DNA of 64,000 bases from Mucilaginibacter sp. MD40 (GTDB taxonomy: Bacteria; Bacteroidota; Bacteroidia; Sphingobacteriales; Sphingobacteriaceae): positions 1,395,522-1,459,521 of the forward strand of contig NZ_NRSW01000001.1 in NCBI RefSeq assembly GCF_002288635.1, written 5' to 3'. Under the pieces are notes generated by a model. It did no database searches, was not told where the DNA came from, and worked only from the letters and a program-made list of their open reading frames with translations. The position numbers and the translations under genes were made by a program. Shown piece after piece: positions 45,701-54,398 of this stretch (position 1 is the first letter of the stretch; every line of letters starts with the position of its first letter).

Positions 45701-46989
45701 GAGTGAACCTGCAGAACGCCTTAACGAACGCTTCTACGGTGCTAAAACCGTTGATCGACATGCGGATACAAAACAACTTTGCCCTGGTGGAAACGGTGAA
45801 CTTGAAAAACGGCAACGTGATGTCAGCTGTTTACAATACCTATGACTACAAACTGGCCTCACAAAACAAGATCTATCTGTCAAAAGTTAGTAAGACGGAT
45901 TACCTCGTGCCGCCATCCAGCTTTACTTACACGCAAACCGGAACGGATAATACCTCGCTTGTGAAAGATGCCGCGTATAATGAAAAAGCAGCATTCGAAT
46001 ATAACGCAGGTAACATTTCGCAGGTCAAATTGACGGATAACGTGCCGTCCGCTTACCGGTGGGGATACAGCAATCAATATCCTGTATTGGCTGCAAAAAA
46101 TGCGGCTGCGAGCGACATCTTTTTTGAAGGATTTGAAGAAGGCGCAGGTAACGGCACATTGAATGATTGTAAGACCGGTCACTACAGTTACACGGGTACC
46201 TATACCAAGGCATTATCCGGCCTATCCAACGGTGCCTATGTGTTAAGCTATTACCAAAAAATCAGTGGTGCCTGGACATGGATGACACAGAGTGCGACGG
46301 TAAGCACAGGAAGTTACACGATCAACCTGAACGCACAGGTGGATGATGTTCGTTTTGCGCCGGCTGGCGCTATGCTAACCAGTTATACGTACGATCCGGA
46401 AATTGGTATGACCAGTACGATGGATGTCAATGGGCTGGCTAGTTACTATGATTACGACGAGTTTCAGCGGTTGAATACCATTCGGGACAATAACAAAAAC
46501 TTACTGAAGAAATATTATTATAACTATAGCAATGGCACGGCAAATGATGCGCCGCCTCTGCCGTATGCTTTGATCGAGCAAATATCATTTACCAGTGGCG
46601 GGGGTAATCAGAACTATGCGGAATACCGCATCTCCCTGTATACGGACAATACGTACAGTACACCATTTACGGCAACTACCGACGTGACCGTAAATTACAA
46701 GATCACCACAATCACCAAAGTAAACACCAGTGTAACCACATCTGTAGCGCTGACCTCAGCCGTAGTTGCGAAAGGCAGCAGCTATATCTATCTCGGGTCG
46801 TTTGAAAGTGGTTGCGGTAATGCGGCGGTTGCGGTTGTCGCGGCAAGATCCAGCACATCCACGGATCAGGAGACCGCGAAAAGCAGTACGGCGACCACCC
46901 AACAGGTACAGCCTCCGGGCGGGGATACCACCTGCGTTGAAAAGCAATTTTTATTACGGACAGGAACAGGTTACCAGGGAGGTAATTAA
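42730..46989 (+). CDS. Large secreted YD-repeat/SpvB-like protein
   Basis: 1419 residues. A signal peptide (to about Ala26, SHAQ) leads into an SpvB-like/RHS N-terminal block: LEYNKVSIASPTAGAITKFVDIPVSLHTGIP and SMSYHASGLKVGEPASWVGAGWSL (about 30-100). YD-type repeats are spread through the protein, e.g. SYTYDPEIGMTSTMDVNGL and SYYDYDEFQRLNTI (about 1215-1250). No RHS core domain or toxin tip is seen; the C terminus (about 1330-1419) is Ser/Thr/Val-rich and polar. It likely forms a beta-shell with the next gene, comparable to TcB-TcC or SpvB-RHS pairs. The gap to the RHS gene is 23 bases. Confidence 0.8.
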   Translation: MKYNYLLCHALLCMVFASLFPKASHAQSASEGLEYNKVSIASPTAGAITKFVDIPVSLHTGIPQISIPLYTVKDGSLSVPISMSYHASGLKVGEPASWVGAGWSLNAGGVITRSVRGTPDEKGTVNNFQKTGYYSNYGYRSYAFLKNQPDGPDTRPDSFFVSQYERFSSGEYDSEPDMFFFNVGGYSGKFYFNDDRTPMLLPEQDIKIEVNYTYGSSESIQGFTLTTPDGTRYYFGATPSTTDTDPVEYSKVMTAQNGVGWDKVLSSWYLNKIVSFDGNNTITLNYRPVAYSYHMISTNYTVSSGNQAGFKLIRNIIHGVELSSITSSNAQVNFVQAAQPRQDLTGIVTQTMELESANTGANAAYPLGRIDIMKPGAVLLKSYKFDYSYFDDPNGVTATNLGGPTSDKKRLKLLSILEQGASGTLNPPYKFDYFDEPVPRRLSLGQDHWGFSNGVTTNGDKFIGTFYNTYNTSSPTTVAGADRDPHWPAMRGGTLKKITFPTGGYNLYDFEPNDTYNSQITASNGERTFYASKSAGYDGCDCTKTATLDTTFGTYNYVIQLVNKHEGGIAELDVFDSNWAPLDHLSALNDETKEIIRNYAPGLYHIRVTKYKSYGGNGADAIVYKMAGTIVNTNAMVGGLRIKTITQSSANGNPDMVTFYDYTDSSSGQQLSTGVVFGKPTIAQPVRNQIYAESFRPLTNNVNNDPIYPNGCPVVPGSGLSYLTTPASIRPMGSTQGSHIGYRKVTTRQQGNGYTVSMFNMDGDYLIDRKDIVNRTIITSPNTCTMDIPNFPSAPEPNFFKRGQLEYEAKYSEAGVLLQDMSYTNQYQENLLTAPAMVNTTVTGINNGTGMFTWYDQKTGRKVTEVVHRRSYNSSGVNDVMEQSFYDNAYHHQLTRKVTVNSIGETLETRYRYVPDYTITAVDGLDTKIPALATDQDALTTNYKANWLQCGTDHRCRRNLWLDYDLALSHKRMTFIDYRIANFTGPNATYRVNLQNALTNASTVLKPLIDMRIQNNFALVETVNLKNGNVMSAVYNTYDYKLASQNKIYLSKVSKTDYLVPPSSFTYTQTGTDNTSLVKDAAYNEKAAFEYNAGNISQVKLTDNVPSAYRWGYSNQYPVLAAKNAAASDIFFEGFEEGAGNGTLNDCKTGHYSYTGTYTKALSGLSNGAYVLSYYQKISGAWTWMTQSATVSTGSYTINLNAQVDDVRFAPAGAMLTSYTYDPEIGMTSTMDVNGLASYYDYDEFQRLNTIRDNNKNLLKKYYYNYSNGTANDAPPLPYALIEQISFTSGGGNQNYAEYRISLYTDNTYSTPFTATTDVTVNYKITTITKVNTSVTTSVALTSAVVAKGSSYIYLGSFESGCGNAAVAVVAARSSTSTDQETAKSSTATTQQVQPPGGDTTCVEKQFLLRTGTGYQGGN

Positions 46990-47012
46990 TATCCAGCTAA
47001 GCCATCAAAACA

Positions 47013-50000
47013 ATGAAGAAGATATTTGACCTTACTTATCGTTTATGCGTTCTTTTTAGTCTGCTCCTGGTGCAGAAAGCTAACAGCCAGGTGCAGCTCA
47101 GCGCTGCTAATACATCCGGTAATTACACGGCACCGGTCAGCATTATGCTGTTGCCTGGCTTTTCTACGGCTGCCGGACAGACTTTCAGCGCCCTGATCGT
47201 TCCGGGGCTGAATTGTAACCCGTTGACGGTACAACCGAGTGCGAACCGCAACTTTGTGATGGAATATACGGCCAGGGATAGCAATATTACCAACCCGGAC
47301 GCGACCACGCTAACCAACTGCGCGATGCTGCGTACCGTGCAATACTTTGACGGTTTGGGAAGACCGCTGCAAACGGTACAGATACGCGGAAGCAAGAATG
47401 GTGATCAGGATGTGGTACAACCCATGCTGTATGACCAGTATGGGCGGCAACCCTTACAATACCTGCCTTATGTAACCGCATCATCCGCTGCGGGTGCATT
47501 TCACATGGAAGCACTGAACCCGCAAGGGAACTACAACACCAGCGGCCAGAAGCAGTTCTATCTTCCGGTATCCGGGCAGAATTACAAGGATATGGCCACG
47601 CCGTATGCGGCGAGCGTATATGAAGCATCTCCCCTTAACCGGCTTACACAACAGGGCGCTCCGGGGGATGCCTGGCAGCCGGGTAGCCGGACAGCGACCA
47701 GTGGCCGCACGGTGATATCGGAATGGGACGTCAATAATACCGATCCAATAACCACTATTGCCACAACGCGCTATGCCGCCCTTTGGAAAGCGACGGTGAC
47801 CTCCACGCAGGCGATCAATTTGAGCAGGGCCGCAGGTACGGGAGGTGTGTATGATGCCGGACAATTAACGGTAAGTATCATCAAGGATGAAAACTGGACT
47901 TCTGGTCGATTAAATTCAGTAGAAGAATTCAAGGACAAGGAAGGACGTGTGGTTCTTAAAAGAACTTTTGTGGATAACGCAGGCACCACGAAAGCACTAT
48001 CAACCTACTACGTATATGATGACAGGGGATTGCTGGCCTATGTACTGCCACCGAAGGCCGATGCGGATAATGCAGCCAGCCTCAGCCAAACGCAACTGGA
48101 TGAATGGTGTTACCAGTACCGTTATGACGAAAGGGGCAGGATGACGCAGAAAAAATTGCCGGGAAAGGGGTGGGAATATATGGTTTATAACAAATTAAAC
48201 CAAATTGTGCTTTACCAGGACGCCTATCTTAGAGCAAACAACCAGTGGACTGTAACCAAATACGATGCTTTAGGGCGAATAACCGTCACCGGCATATGGA
48301 ACGCCGGAAGCAACATCGCGCTAAGTACCTTGCAAAGTAATATCTATGCTTCTTCACAATACGATACACCGGACGGATCGGCTGTTACAGGTTATACGAA
48401 TGTTTGTTATCCGACCAATCCTTTAACCATTCTAACCGTCAATTTTTACGATAGCTATACCTTTAGAGGGAGTAATCCTTATCCCTTAGCAACTGCAAGC
48501 GCGGTGACTAAGGGAAAGCAAACAGGCGCTTTAGTAAATGTCATAGGTACGTCTGCCATGTTGCAAACGGTGATCTACTATGATGATATGGGTCGGGTGA
48601 CCAATACCTATAGCCAGCATTATTATAACGGAACCGCCAGCGTGAACAATTACGACGAAATGCGTTTCAGTCATGCTTTCTCGGGTGATATTCAAAAGAC
48701 GGTTCGGACGCATTACATTAACGGAGCAGGTAACGTAAAGCAAACAGGGGTGGTAGTGACCAATACCTATACCTATGATCATCTTGGACGTAAATTGGAT
48801 ATCAAACAACGAACAGGCACCGCAACCTCGCCCGAAGTATTGATCGCTCGAAACGAGTACAACGATATCGGACAGTTGTACAAAAAGTACGTGCATTCGG
48901 AAAACGATGGAAGTACATTTTTGCAAACCACCGCATATGCTTACAACGAGCGGGGCTGGCTGAAGAAGATCAATGACCCGGCAAGTGCTCCGCCCTCTGA
49001 TAACAGCAAGCTGTTCAGCATGGAGTTGAAATACAACGATGGCAACAATGCGCAGTTTAACGGAAATATTGCTAATCAGGTATTTGTCAACACGGGAACA
49101 AGCACCGAAGCTACGCAGACCTTCAGTTACCAGTATGACGCGCTCAACAGGCTGACTAGCGGCATTTCTACAGGGGCTGCCGTAGCGGCCAATAATATGT
49201 CGGAAAACAATATCACTTATGACGAACTCGGCAATATCAGGACATTGACACGAGATGGCAATGCATACGGCTACAGTTATGTGATGAATGGTACGGTGGA
49301 AAGCAGCAGGCTGAAATCGGTTAGCGGCTTAACCGCCGGAGATTACCAGTATGATGTAAACGGTAACATGACAACCGACGCGCGGAATGGCACCACCTTA
49401 CAATATAACTTGCTTAACTTACCAACAAGCGTCACCAAAACGGGCGTTAACCTGAACTATGTATACAACGCCGGCGGACAAAAGATCAGGAAAGTGAGCA
49501 ATGTAACGGGTACCACGGATTATATTGGGGGGATAGTTTACAACTCGATCAGTAATGTTTACCGGATCGATTATATTCAAACCGAAGAAGGCCGTGCGGT
49601 CAAAAACAACGACGGCACTTACCGATACCAATATGATCTGAAAGATCAGCTGGGAAACGTACGTTTGACCTTACAGAAAAACAGCACGACAGGTAAAGCG
49701 GACAGGGTGCAGTCGGATAATTATTATGCCTTCGGTTTAAGAAAATCGATCAGCCCTATACCTTCATCGCCAAATAAGTATCTTTATAATGGGAAAGAGT
49801 TACAGGAGGAAACTGGTGACTATGATTATGGCGCAAGGCACTATGACCCGGTAATCGCAAGGTGGACAGCTATTGATCCGATGGCGGAGACGTATCGCAG
49901 GTGGGCACCTTATAACTACGTAATGAATAACCCCATAAGATTTATAGATCCGGATGGAATGGATGTATACTCAGATAGTCAAAACTATGACAAGGAGAAT

Positions 50001-50672
50001 CACGAGAAATGGAATCAGCAGATTCAAGATATGAATGGTGTATGGCATACAATAAGTGAGGATGATTTGATAGCAACTGATTTTAGTTTCTCAAAAAGTG
50101 ATAATCAAGATACAGAAGAAGCCAATGAGAATGATTGCTGTCCTGCTCAAGGTCGTGAAACGACCAAAAGAGATAATGTGAGAACTTCAGTCAATCTAAA
50201 CTTGAACATAAGACTTCAATCAGGGGACTCTAAACTAAAAGATAGAGTCGTGAATTTACTAAACGGCACTGGAACAGCATATGGAGTTTTGAATGAAATT
50301 AATCCAAAAAGGTTTAAATTTGGAACTACAATTGAAATCTCTCAACTGCTAGTTAATCTCGCTGCTGCGAACAGTAAAGAAGATCGATTAAATATTATAA
50401 AAGACTACATAGTTGAAAAGGGAATTACTTCTTACGTAGGAGGCACACCTTGGGCAATTGCAAATATAGTTTATGGCTATTATAATAATACATCCTCTGG
50501 ATTGCTTGAAATGACGAGAGCATATTACTATGAAAGTAACAGAGCTTCAACATTATCCGATAATTATGAGTATGGTTCTTTCATGTATGAAAATTATCAT
50601 CGACAGGCAAAGCACTATAGTGATTTGTATCATACTTATTTAGTACGTTATCTGCAATCTATTAGACAATGA
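47013..50672 (+). CDS. RHS-repeat protein with DUF6443-type N terminus and variable C-terminal tip
   Basis: 1219 residues. Signal peptide to about residue 25 (KANSQ); N-terminal DUF6443-type region (about 60-200, VQYFDGLGRPLQTVQ); many YD repeats; then the RHS-associated core at about 918-983 (NKYLYNGKELQEETGDYDYG, ARHYDPVIARWTAIDPMAE, NPIRFIDPDGM). Everything after Met984 (236 residues) is unrelated to the core and AT-rich, the pattern of an exchangeable toxin tip. The tip has a hydrophobic segment (TPWAIANIVYGYY) and no known catalytic motif. Its stop overlaps the next gene by 4 bases (ATGA). Confidence 0.88.
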   Translation: MKKIFDLTYRLCVLFSLLLVQKANSQVQLSAANTSGNYTAPVSIMLLPGFSTAAGQTFSALIVPGLNCNPLTVQPSANRNFVMEYTARDSNITNPDATTLTNCAMLRTVQYFDGLGRPLQTVQIRGSKNGDQDVVQPMLYDQYGRQPLQYLPYVTASSAAGAFHMEALNPQGNYNTSGQKQFYLPVSGQNYKDMATPYAASVYEASPLNRLTQQGAPGDAWQPGSRTATSGRTVISEWDVNNTDPITTIATTRYAALWKATVTSTQAINLSRAAGTGGVYDAGQLTVSIIKDENWTSGRLNSVEEFKDKEGRVVLKRTFVDNAGTTKALSTYYVYDDRGLLAYVLPPKADADNAASLSQTQLDEWCYQYRYDERGRMTQKKLPGKGWEYMVYNKLNQIVLYQDAYLRANNQWTVTKYDALGRITVTGIWNAGSNIALSTLQSNIYASSQYDTPDGSAVTGYTNVCYPTNPLTILTVNFYDSYTFRGSNPYPLATASAVTKGKQTGALVNVIGTSAMLQTVIYYDDMGRVTNTYSQHYYNGTASVNNYDEMRFSHAFSGDIQKTVRTHYINGAGNVKQTGVVVTNTYTYDHLGRKLDIKQRTGTATSPEVLIARNEYNDIGQLYKKYVHSENDGSTFLQTTAYAYNERGWLKKINDPASAPPSDNSKLFSMELKYNDGNNAQFNGNIANQVFVNTGTSTEATQTFSYQYDALNRLTSGISTGAAVAANNMSENNITYDELGNIRTLTRDGNAYGYSYVMNGTVESSRLKSVSGLTAGDYQYDVNGNMTTDARNGTTLQYNLLNLPTSVTKTGVNLNYVYNAGGQKIRKVSNVTGTTDYIGGIVYNSISNVYRIDYIQTEEGRAVKNNDGTYRYQYDLKDQLGNVRLTLQKNSTTGKADRVQSDNYYAFGLRKSISPIPSSPNKYLYNGKELQEETGDYDYGARHYDPVIARWTAIDPMAETYRRWAPYNYVMNNPIRFIDPDGMDVYSDSQNYDKENHEKWNQQIQDMNGVWHTISEDDLIATDFSFSKSDNQDTEEANENDCCPAQGRETTKRDNVRTSVNLNLNIRLQSGDSKLKDRVVNLLNGTGTAYGVLNEINPKRFKFGTTIEISQLLVNLAAANSKEDRLNIIKDYIVEKGITSYVGGTPWAIANIVYGYYNNTSSGLLEMTRAYYYESNRASTLSDNYEYGSFMYENYHRQAKHYSDLYHTYLVRYLQSIRQ

Positions 50673-51031
50673 AAAAAATAAAAGTATATATTCTATACAT
50701 CCTTACAGCTACCAGTATTATTTCGTGCACCCAGGATCGAAGTAAGTCATTAATTGCCTACAAAAATCAGGATTTATCAAATAAAATTGACCATTTGCTG
50801 AAGGAAGGGAAAAGTGAAGTTGCTATGAAACTCATAAATGATAGTCTGAAAAAAGAGCCATCGGGATATTTACTATTTCAAAAAGGAACTATATTTTTAT
50901 ACGATATGAGGTTATCCGAAGCAAAAGCATCTTTTGAAAAGGCCTATGAAGCCGGATTTGACACTAATAATTCAAAAAAAATGATAAGTTTTTGTGATAC
51001 TTTAATAAGCGATGGTAAAAGATATAAATAG
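50669..51031 (+). CDS. TPR-like lipoprotein, candidate immunity protein
   Basis: 120 residues. A lipobox (IISC) gives Cys20; the mature part has helix pairs with a TPR-like pattern (SEVAMKLINDSLKKEPSGYLLFQKG, LSEAKASFEKAYEAGFD). It overlaps the RHS gene by four bases, so it is translated right after it. Position and size fit an immunity protein against the RHS tip, but periplasmic lipoprotein location and TPR fold also fit an accessory factor. AT-rich like the tip. Confidence 0.65.
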   Translation: MKKIKVYILYILTATSIISCTQDRSKSLIAYKNQDLSNKIDHLLKEGKSEVAMKLINDSLKKEPSGYLLFQKGTIFLYDMRLSEAKASFEKAYEAGFDTNNSKKMISFCDTLISDGKRYK

Positions 51032-51383
51032 AGGATTGTGTTATTTATTGTTTTTTAATGCTATCAGTTTTTACATTGTTCAAAAGTTACCTTGGAAGTC
51101 AACTCTAATTACTGAACATGGAACCGTAACCATAAGTTTTAGCATAATACTTTTAGTCTACTGGACTTTTTTAGATTTCTGTGAGAGGTTTTTGGGCCTG
51201 CCAAGTATTGTAAACATGTACGCCCTACCGTTATTACTGTGTTTTCACCTTTTTCTTGAAATAATTCTTCATAAGAAAATAATATTTCTCGCGGCAAACT
51301 GCGAGAAATATTATGGTAAGATGGCATATCCAACAGCCGCAATTCTATCTATTATAAGCCTCATGTATGTGTTTCTCCAATAA
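51012..51383 (+). CDS. Small four-helix membrane protein
   Basis: 123 residues with four hydrophobic helices (about 8-26, 38-56, 66-88, 104-123); no known domain. It overlaps the TPR lipoprotein gene by 20 bases, so it belongs to the same cassette. It could be the immunity protein for a membrane-acting toxin tip, or a partner. AT-rich like its neighbours. Confidence 0.55.
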   Translation: MVKDINRGLCYLLFFNAISFYIVQKLPWKSTLITEHGTVTISFSIILLVYWTFLDFCERFLGLPSIVNMYALPLLLCFHLFLEIILHKKIIFLAANCEKYYGKMAYPTAAILSIISLMYVFLQ

Positions 51384-51405
51384 TTCTCTCCACTAGCCTC
51401 AGTTT

Positions 51406-51648
51406 GTTACTGCGTCCTATAATATCGCTGACGCGTTGTATGTACCGGCCAATGGCGATTTTGTAAGTTTCATGGCAACTGATTATGTGTCCGATCAGTC
51501 AGTCGCAGATAAACTACAGCAGGCAATGGACGAAGGAGGAAGTCTTCGAGCACAAATCTTGGGTGTCAGCTACGACGCGGCACGGACGTTGGCAGACGTA
51601 CTGCTCTTCAGTGATGAAAATTATCTTGCCGCGTACCCAGGAGAGTAA
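51406..51648 (+). pseudogene. 3' gene fragment of unknown origin
   Basis: The frame begins after a TAG and contains PQFVTASYNIADALYVPANG..., KLQQAMDEGGSLRAQILGV and a closing DENYLAAYPGE. No start codon with leader is seen and only one late ATG is present. The sequence is soluble and ordinary in composition but I do not recognise the family. It may be a remnant from an earlier cargo gene or insertion target at the border with the second integrase. Confidence 0.35.
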
Positions 51649-51687
51649 TTGTCGAAAGCTAGGATAGTCCTATAAATCTCAGAATTT

Positions 51688-51724
51688 AAAAGCCCTGTTA
51701 CACAATTGTCTCAGGGCTTTTAAT
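51688..51724. terminator. Terminator between RHS cassette and second integrase
   Basis: AAAAGCCCTG (51688-51697) pairs with CAGGGCTTTT (51712-51721) and A/T tracts lie on both sides. It can serve both convergent transcripts. Confidence 0.8.
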
Positions 51725-51758
51725 TTGATGAAAATTGTGAAGTCGATGTGTGGTGGTA

Positions 51759-53072
51759 TTAGCTATGACGGGTGAACGTATAACTTATACCCATCTTTGC
51801 AGTGCTCAACTTTTGCATGTACGTGAAGCCGCGATTTACCGGCAGCGCTTTCAGTTGTGACTGTCCAAGCGCCGGATTGAGTCTGACACGCTCAGATACT
51901 AATGCTCGATCCAAGTAATCAGCGTATTCTTGCATCATCACCTTCCTGTCGTCCAAATATTCTGCTCGATCATAAGCGCGATCTACAGAATCTTTAGGCA
52001 CGTGCGCTAATTGGCGATCAGCAATATCATGTGTGTATTTAAGTTTTTCCTTTAGGACACCTAACGCCAGTGCCCGAAAGCCGTGGCCTGTCATAAGACC
52101 GCAGTAGCCAAGACGTTTTACCGCTACTAGAACGGTGCCTTTTGCCATTGGTGAACGAGGCTTGTAAACGCCAGCAAAAACGTGTTCCCTTTTACCTGTT
52201 ACCGTGTGAAGCTCCTTTAGTATCTCGATGGCTTGCCGCGAGAGGGGAACCATGTGTTCCTGTTTCATCTTCATACGCTCTGCAGGAATAATCCACATGG
52301 CCTCCTCAAAATTGATTTCCAACCATTTAGCATCGATCATTTCTGAAGTACGGACGAACGTGAGCATCATAAATTTGAGCGCCAGGTAGGTTTGCCTGTG
52401 GAGCTTCGCTTTATTCTCATAGATGTCGAACAGGAACTTAGGCAGCACTTCGAGTTTAATGGACTTAAAGCGGCCTTTCTTGTATTTTCTGAGAGCGTGT
52501 TTTAAATCGGCTGTTACATCCTCTTTGGCGCGTTTGGTCGTCTTAGCGTAAAGGAAAATGTGGCTAATGATCTGCTTAATGCGCCTTGCCATCTCGGGGG
52601 CGGTTACTTCGATTTCTTTAAGGCAATTTAAAACCTTTATTGAGCAGATCTCGCTGATAGGGTAGTAGCCCAAATGCGGGAAAATATATTTTTCAATGCG
52701 GTGTAGGATGGTTGCAGCATAGCGGGGCTGCCATTGCGCTTTATTCACCTCGTACCATTCCAGAGCGATTTCCTTAAAGGTTGTATTCGCCTTGATACGG
52801 GCTGCAATCTTTTCGTCTTTGCGCTGGATGATAGGGTCGATGCCGGACTTAACGAGGCGGCTGATACGGCTTCTTTCCTCACGGGCAAAGGCGAGGGTGG
52901 TTTCCGGATATTCGCCAAGGGTCATGAGTTTCTCTTTCCCGTGGATTCGAAAGCGCAGCCGCCAGTACTTACAGCCGGATGGCAGGACTTCCAGGAAAAG
53001 GCCTTTGCTATCGAGCAGTTTAAAGCGGGTGTTGTGGGGTTTGGCAGTACGGCAGAGCATATCATTGAGCAT
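51759..53072 (-). CDS. P4-type tyrosine integrase (DUF4102)
   Basis: 437 residues. The N-terminal DUF4102 arm-binding domain (about 1-90) shows LLDSKGLFLEVLPSGCKYWRLRFRIHGKEKLMTLGEYPE. The catalytic domain has Arg in FVRTSEMID (about 238), HGFR (about 329) and a C-terminal Tyr near YDRAEYLDD (about 365-370), so the tetrad seems complete. It is not related to the first integrase beyond the catalytic fold. It faces leftward; the region at 53073-53621 or at 51650-51758 may hold its att site. Confidence 0.9.
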   Translation of the reverse strand: MLNDMLCRTAKPHNTRFKLLDSKGLFLEVLPSGCKYWRLRFRIHGKEKLMTLGEYPETTLAFAREERSRISRLVKSGIDPIIQRKDEKIAARIKANTTFKEIALEWYEVNKAQWQPRYAATILHRIEKYIFPHLGYYPISEICSIKVLNCLKEIEVTAPEMARRIKQIISHIFLYAKTTKRAKEDVTADLKHALRKYKKGRFKSIKLEVLPKFLFDIYENKAKLHRQTYLALKFMMLTFVRTSEMIDAKWLEINFEEAMWIIPAERMKMKQEHMVPLSRQAIEILKELHTVTGKREHVFAGVYKPRSPMAKGTVLVAVKRLGYCGLMTGHGFRALALGVLKEKLKYTHDIADRQLAHVPKDSVDRAYDRAEYLDDRKVMMQEYADYLDRALVSERVRLNPALGQSQLKALPVNRGFTYMQKLSTAKMGISYTFTRHS

Positions 53073-53110
53073 CTTTTTAAGTTCCTCTTAAAAAAGAAGT
53101 TTTTAAGGAT

Positions 53111-53150
53111 ATGCGGAACATGAATATGGCAAGCAAGAAATGTTCCGCAT
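53111..53150. repeat. Perfect 11-bp inverted repeat near integrase start
   Basis: ATGCGGAACAT (53111-53121) and ATGTTCCGCAT (53140-53150) are exact inverted copies, with an 18-base spacer. It is about 40 bases upstream of the integrase start, so it fits an operator, or integrase/excisionase-binding arm. Not followed by a T tract. Confidence 0.6.
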
Positions 53151-53216
53151 TTGTTCCCGAAAATTCGCTTAATGTGGGATAATCACAGATAATCAGTGAG
53201 GGGCTTTAGATACACA

Positions 53217-53243
53217 AAAACCCAACGTTTCGTTGGGTTTTTA
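53217..53243. terminator. Hairpin with A/T tracts
   Basis: CCCAACG-TTT-CGTTGGG (53221-53237) with AAAA before and TTTTT after acts on both strands. On the minus strand it could end the SIR2-cluster transcript about 380 bases past its last gene. Confidence 0.7.
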
Positions 53244-53621
53244 TTGTCGTATCAATAACAAATAAGCTTTATTATGATGCCAAAATCACTGCATTGGCTC
53301 CTCGAGCAGGTGCTCATTTTGCTTATTTAAGTTCTTGATATTTCTTTAGAACCCTCATGGCTATCGCGATTTTGTTCCGCAATTAATACAGGGTAATGCA
53401 TTAATGTACATTAAACTCAATCGGTTAGCACATTTTATCAACACATGCTTTAAATTGCAAGGAAAACCTCGTTTCGCTAGCAATCATCTTGGTTTCGCAA
53501 CAGTACCCGCCTTAGTCAGGTGTTAATCAGAAGCAATGCCAATCGTCAGATAAGTATATGAGTCAAATCGAAGAGAACTCTTCTTTAATTGAGAACCATC
53601 GACGATATTTTAAAATACATA

Positions 53622-54368
53622 TTATCTTTTCGATTTCAGAACTTTAACGGCACTGTCAATTTTGTCGAGTTGCCGCATACATCTATAATGAGCAATAGAC
53701 ATCAGCAGTCTATAAAATATAACAAAAATAAATAGTCGACTAAAGTGCATAAGGTAGGGCGAAACGACAATAAATAATGATATACCTAAGTTCATCTCAA
53801 TAGAAGGGACGTGATCATACGACCACCCTTTGTAAAAAATAAGACTTAAAACTATGGCAGAAATTAGAAATAAAATGGATGGGTAGGCTGGATGGATTGG
53901 CTTATCGCTAGCCTTGGTAAAACCCCTAATGAAGACTACTAAATTATATATAAAGCCAAAATTAAGAACCCAGATCGCCGTGTTAAACGTACGGATGTCA
54001 ACTGACGATTGGTAGCCGCTGAGAACTAACAGTATCAAGCTAAAGTAAAACGAATTAAGAAAAATCGAACGATAGCCCAATGTGAAATTGAAAGCATTTT
54101 GTGATCGGGCTCGAATCTGTTCGATGTTATTTAAAAGTGCTTGGTAATGTTGATTGTAAATATTGCTAAAATCATATTTTCCCTCAATCTTCAAAACAAA
54201 TTCTGAACTTTTAATTAAACCAATTTTTCTTGTAATTACCGGCCTAACATTTACTTCTAGTTTAGAAATTTCATTATCAATGATTGACCGGAATTCCCGC
54301 GATCCCGCATAAGCAAAATTGAAAGCCGAGAATAAACTAATTAGGCTGCTTAAATTTGTAAGTTCCAA
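53622..54368 (-). CDS. Multi-pass membrane protein of the SIR2 cluster
   Basis: 248 residues read from a TTG (no ATG exists near). Helices at about 102-122, 128-150, 160-180 and 190-215 with a soluble helical N-terminal part (about 1-95, IDNEISKLEVNVRPVITRKIG, IEQIRARSQNAFN). No known motif. The frame is continuous with the upstream 185-residue gene: one TAG and ten codons separate them. It may be the membrane effector or anchor of the cluster. Whether it is made from the TTG, by readthrough, or not at all cannot be told. Confidence 0.6.
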   Translation of the reverse strand: MELTNLSSLISLFSAFNFAYAGSREFRSIIDNEISKLEVNVRPVITRKIGLIKSSEFVLKIEGKYDFSNIYNQHYQALLNNIEQIRARSQNAFNFTLGYRSIFLNSFYFSLILLVLSGYQSSVDIRTFNTAIWVLNFGFIYNLVVFIRGFTKASDKPIHPAYPSILFLISAIVLSLIFYKGWSYDHVPSIEMNLGISLFIVVSPYLMHFSRLFIFVIFYRLLMSIAHYRCMRQLDKIDSAVKVLKSKR

Positions 54369-54398
54369 TTCGTATTGTAGGTTTAGGTTGTTGTGGTT

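Larger units (their letters stand above)
51384..51758. other. Gap with a gene fragment and terminator
   Basis: A frame open from about 51406 to the stop at 51648 (no ATG before residue 27) encodes about 80 residues and is GC-richer than the AT-rich genes before it. This looks like the 3' end of a lost gene. The last 35 bases hold a hairpin (51688-51721). Confidence 0.5.
53073..53621. other. Non-coding gap right of the P4-type integrase
   Basis: No gene is visible. It contains a perfect 11-bp inverted repeat (53111-53121 and 53140-53150) close to the integrase start and a hairpin with T tract (53217-53243). The rest (53260-53600) is unremarkable AT-rich sequence. A promoter for the integrase and an att site are both plausible here. 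Confidence 0.5.
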
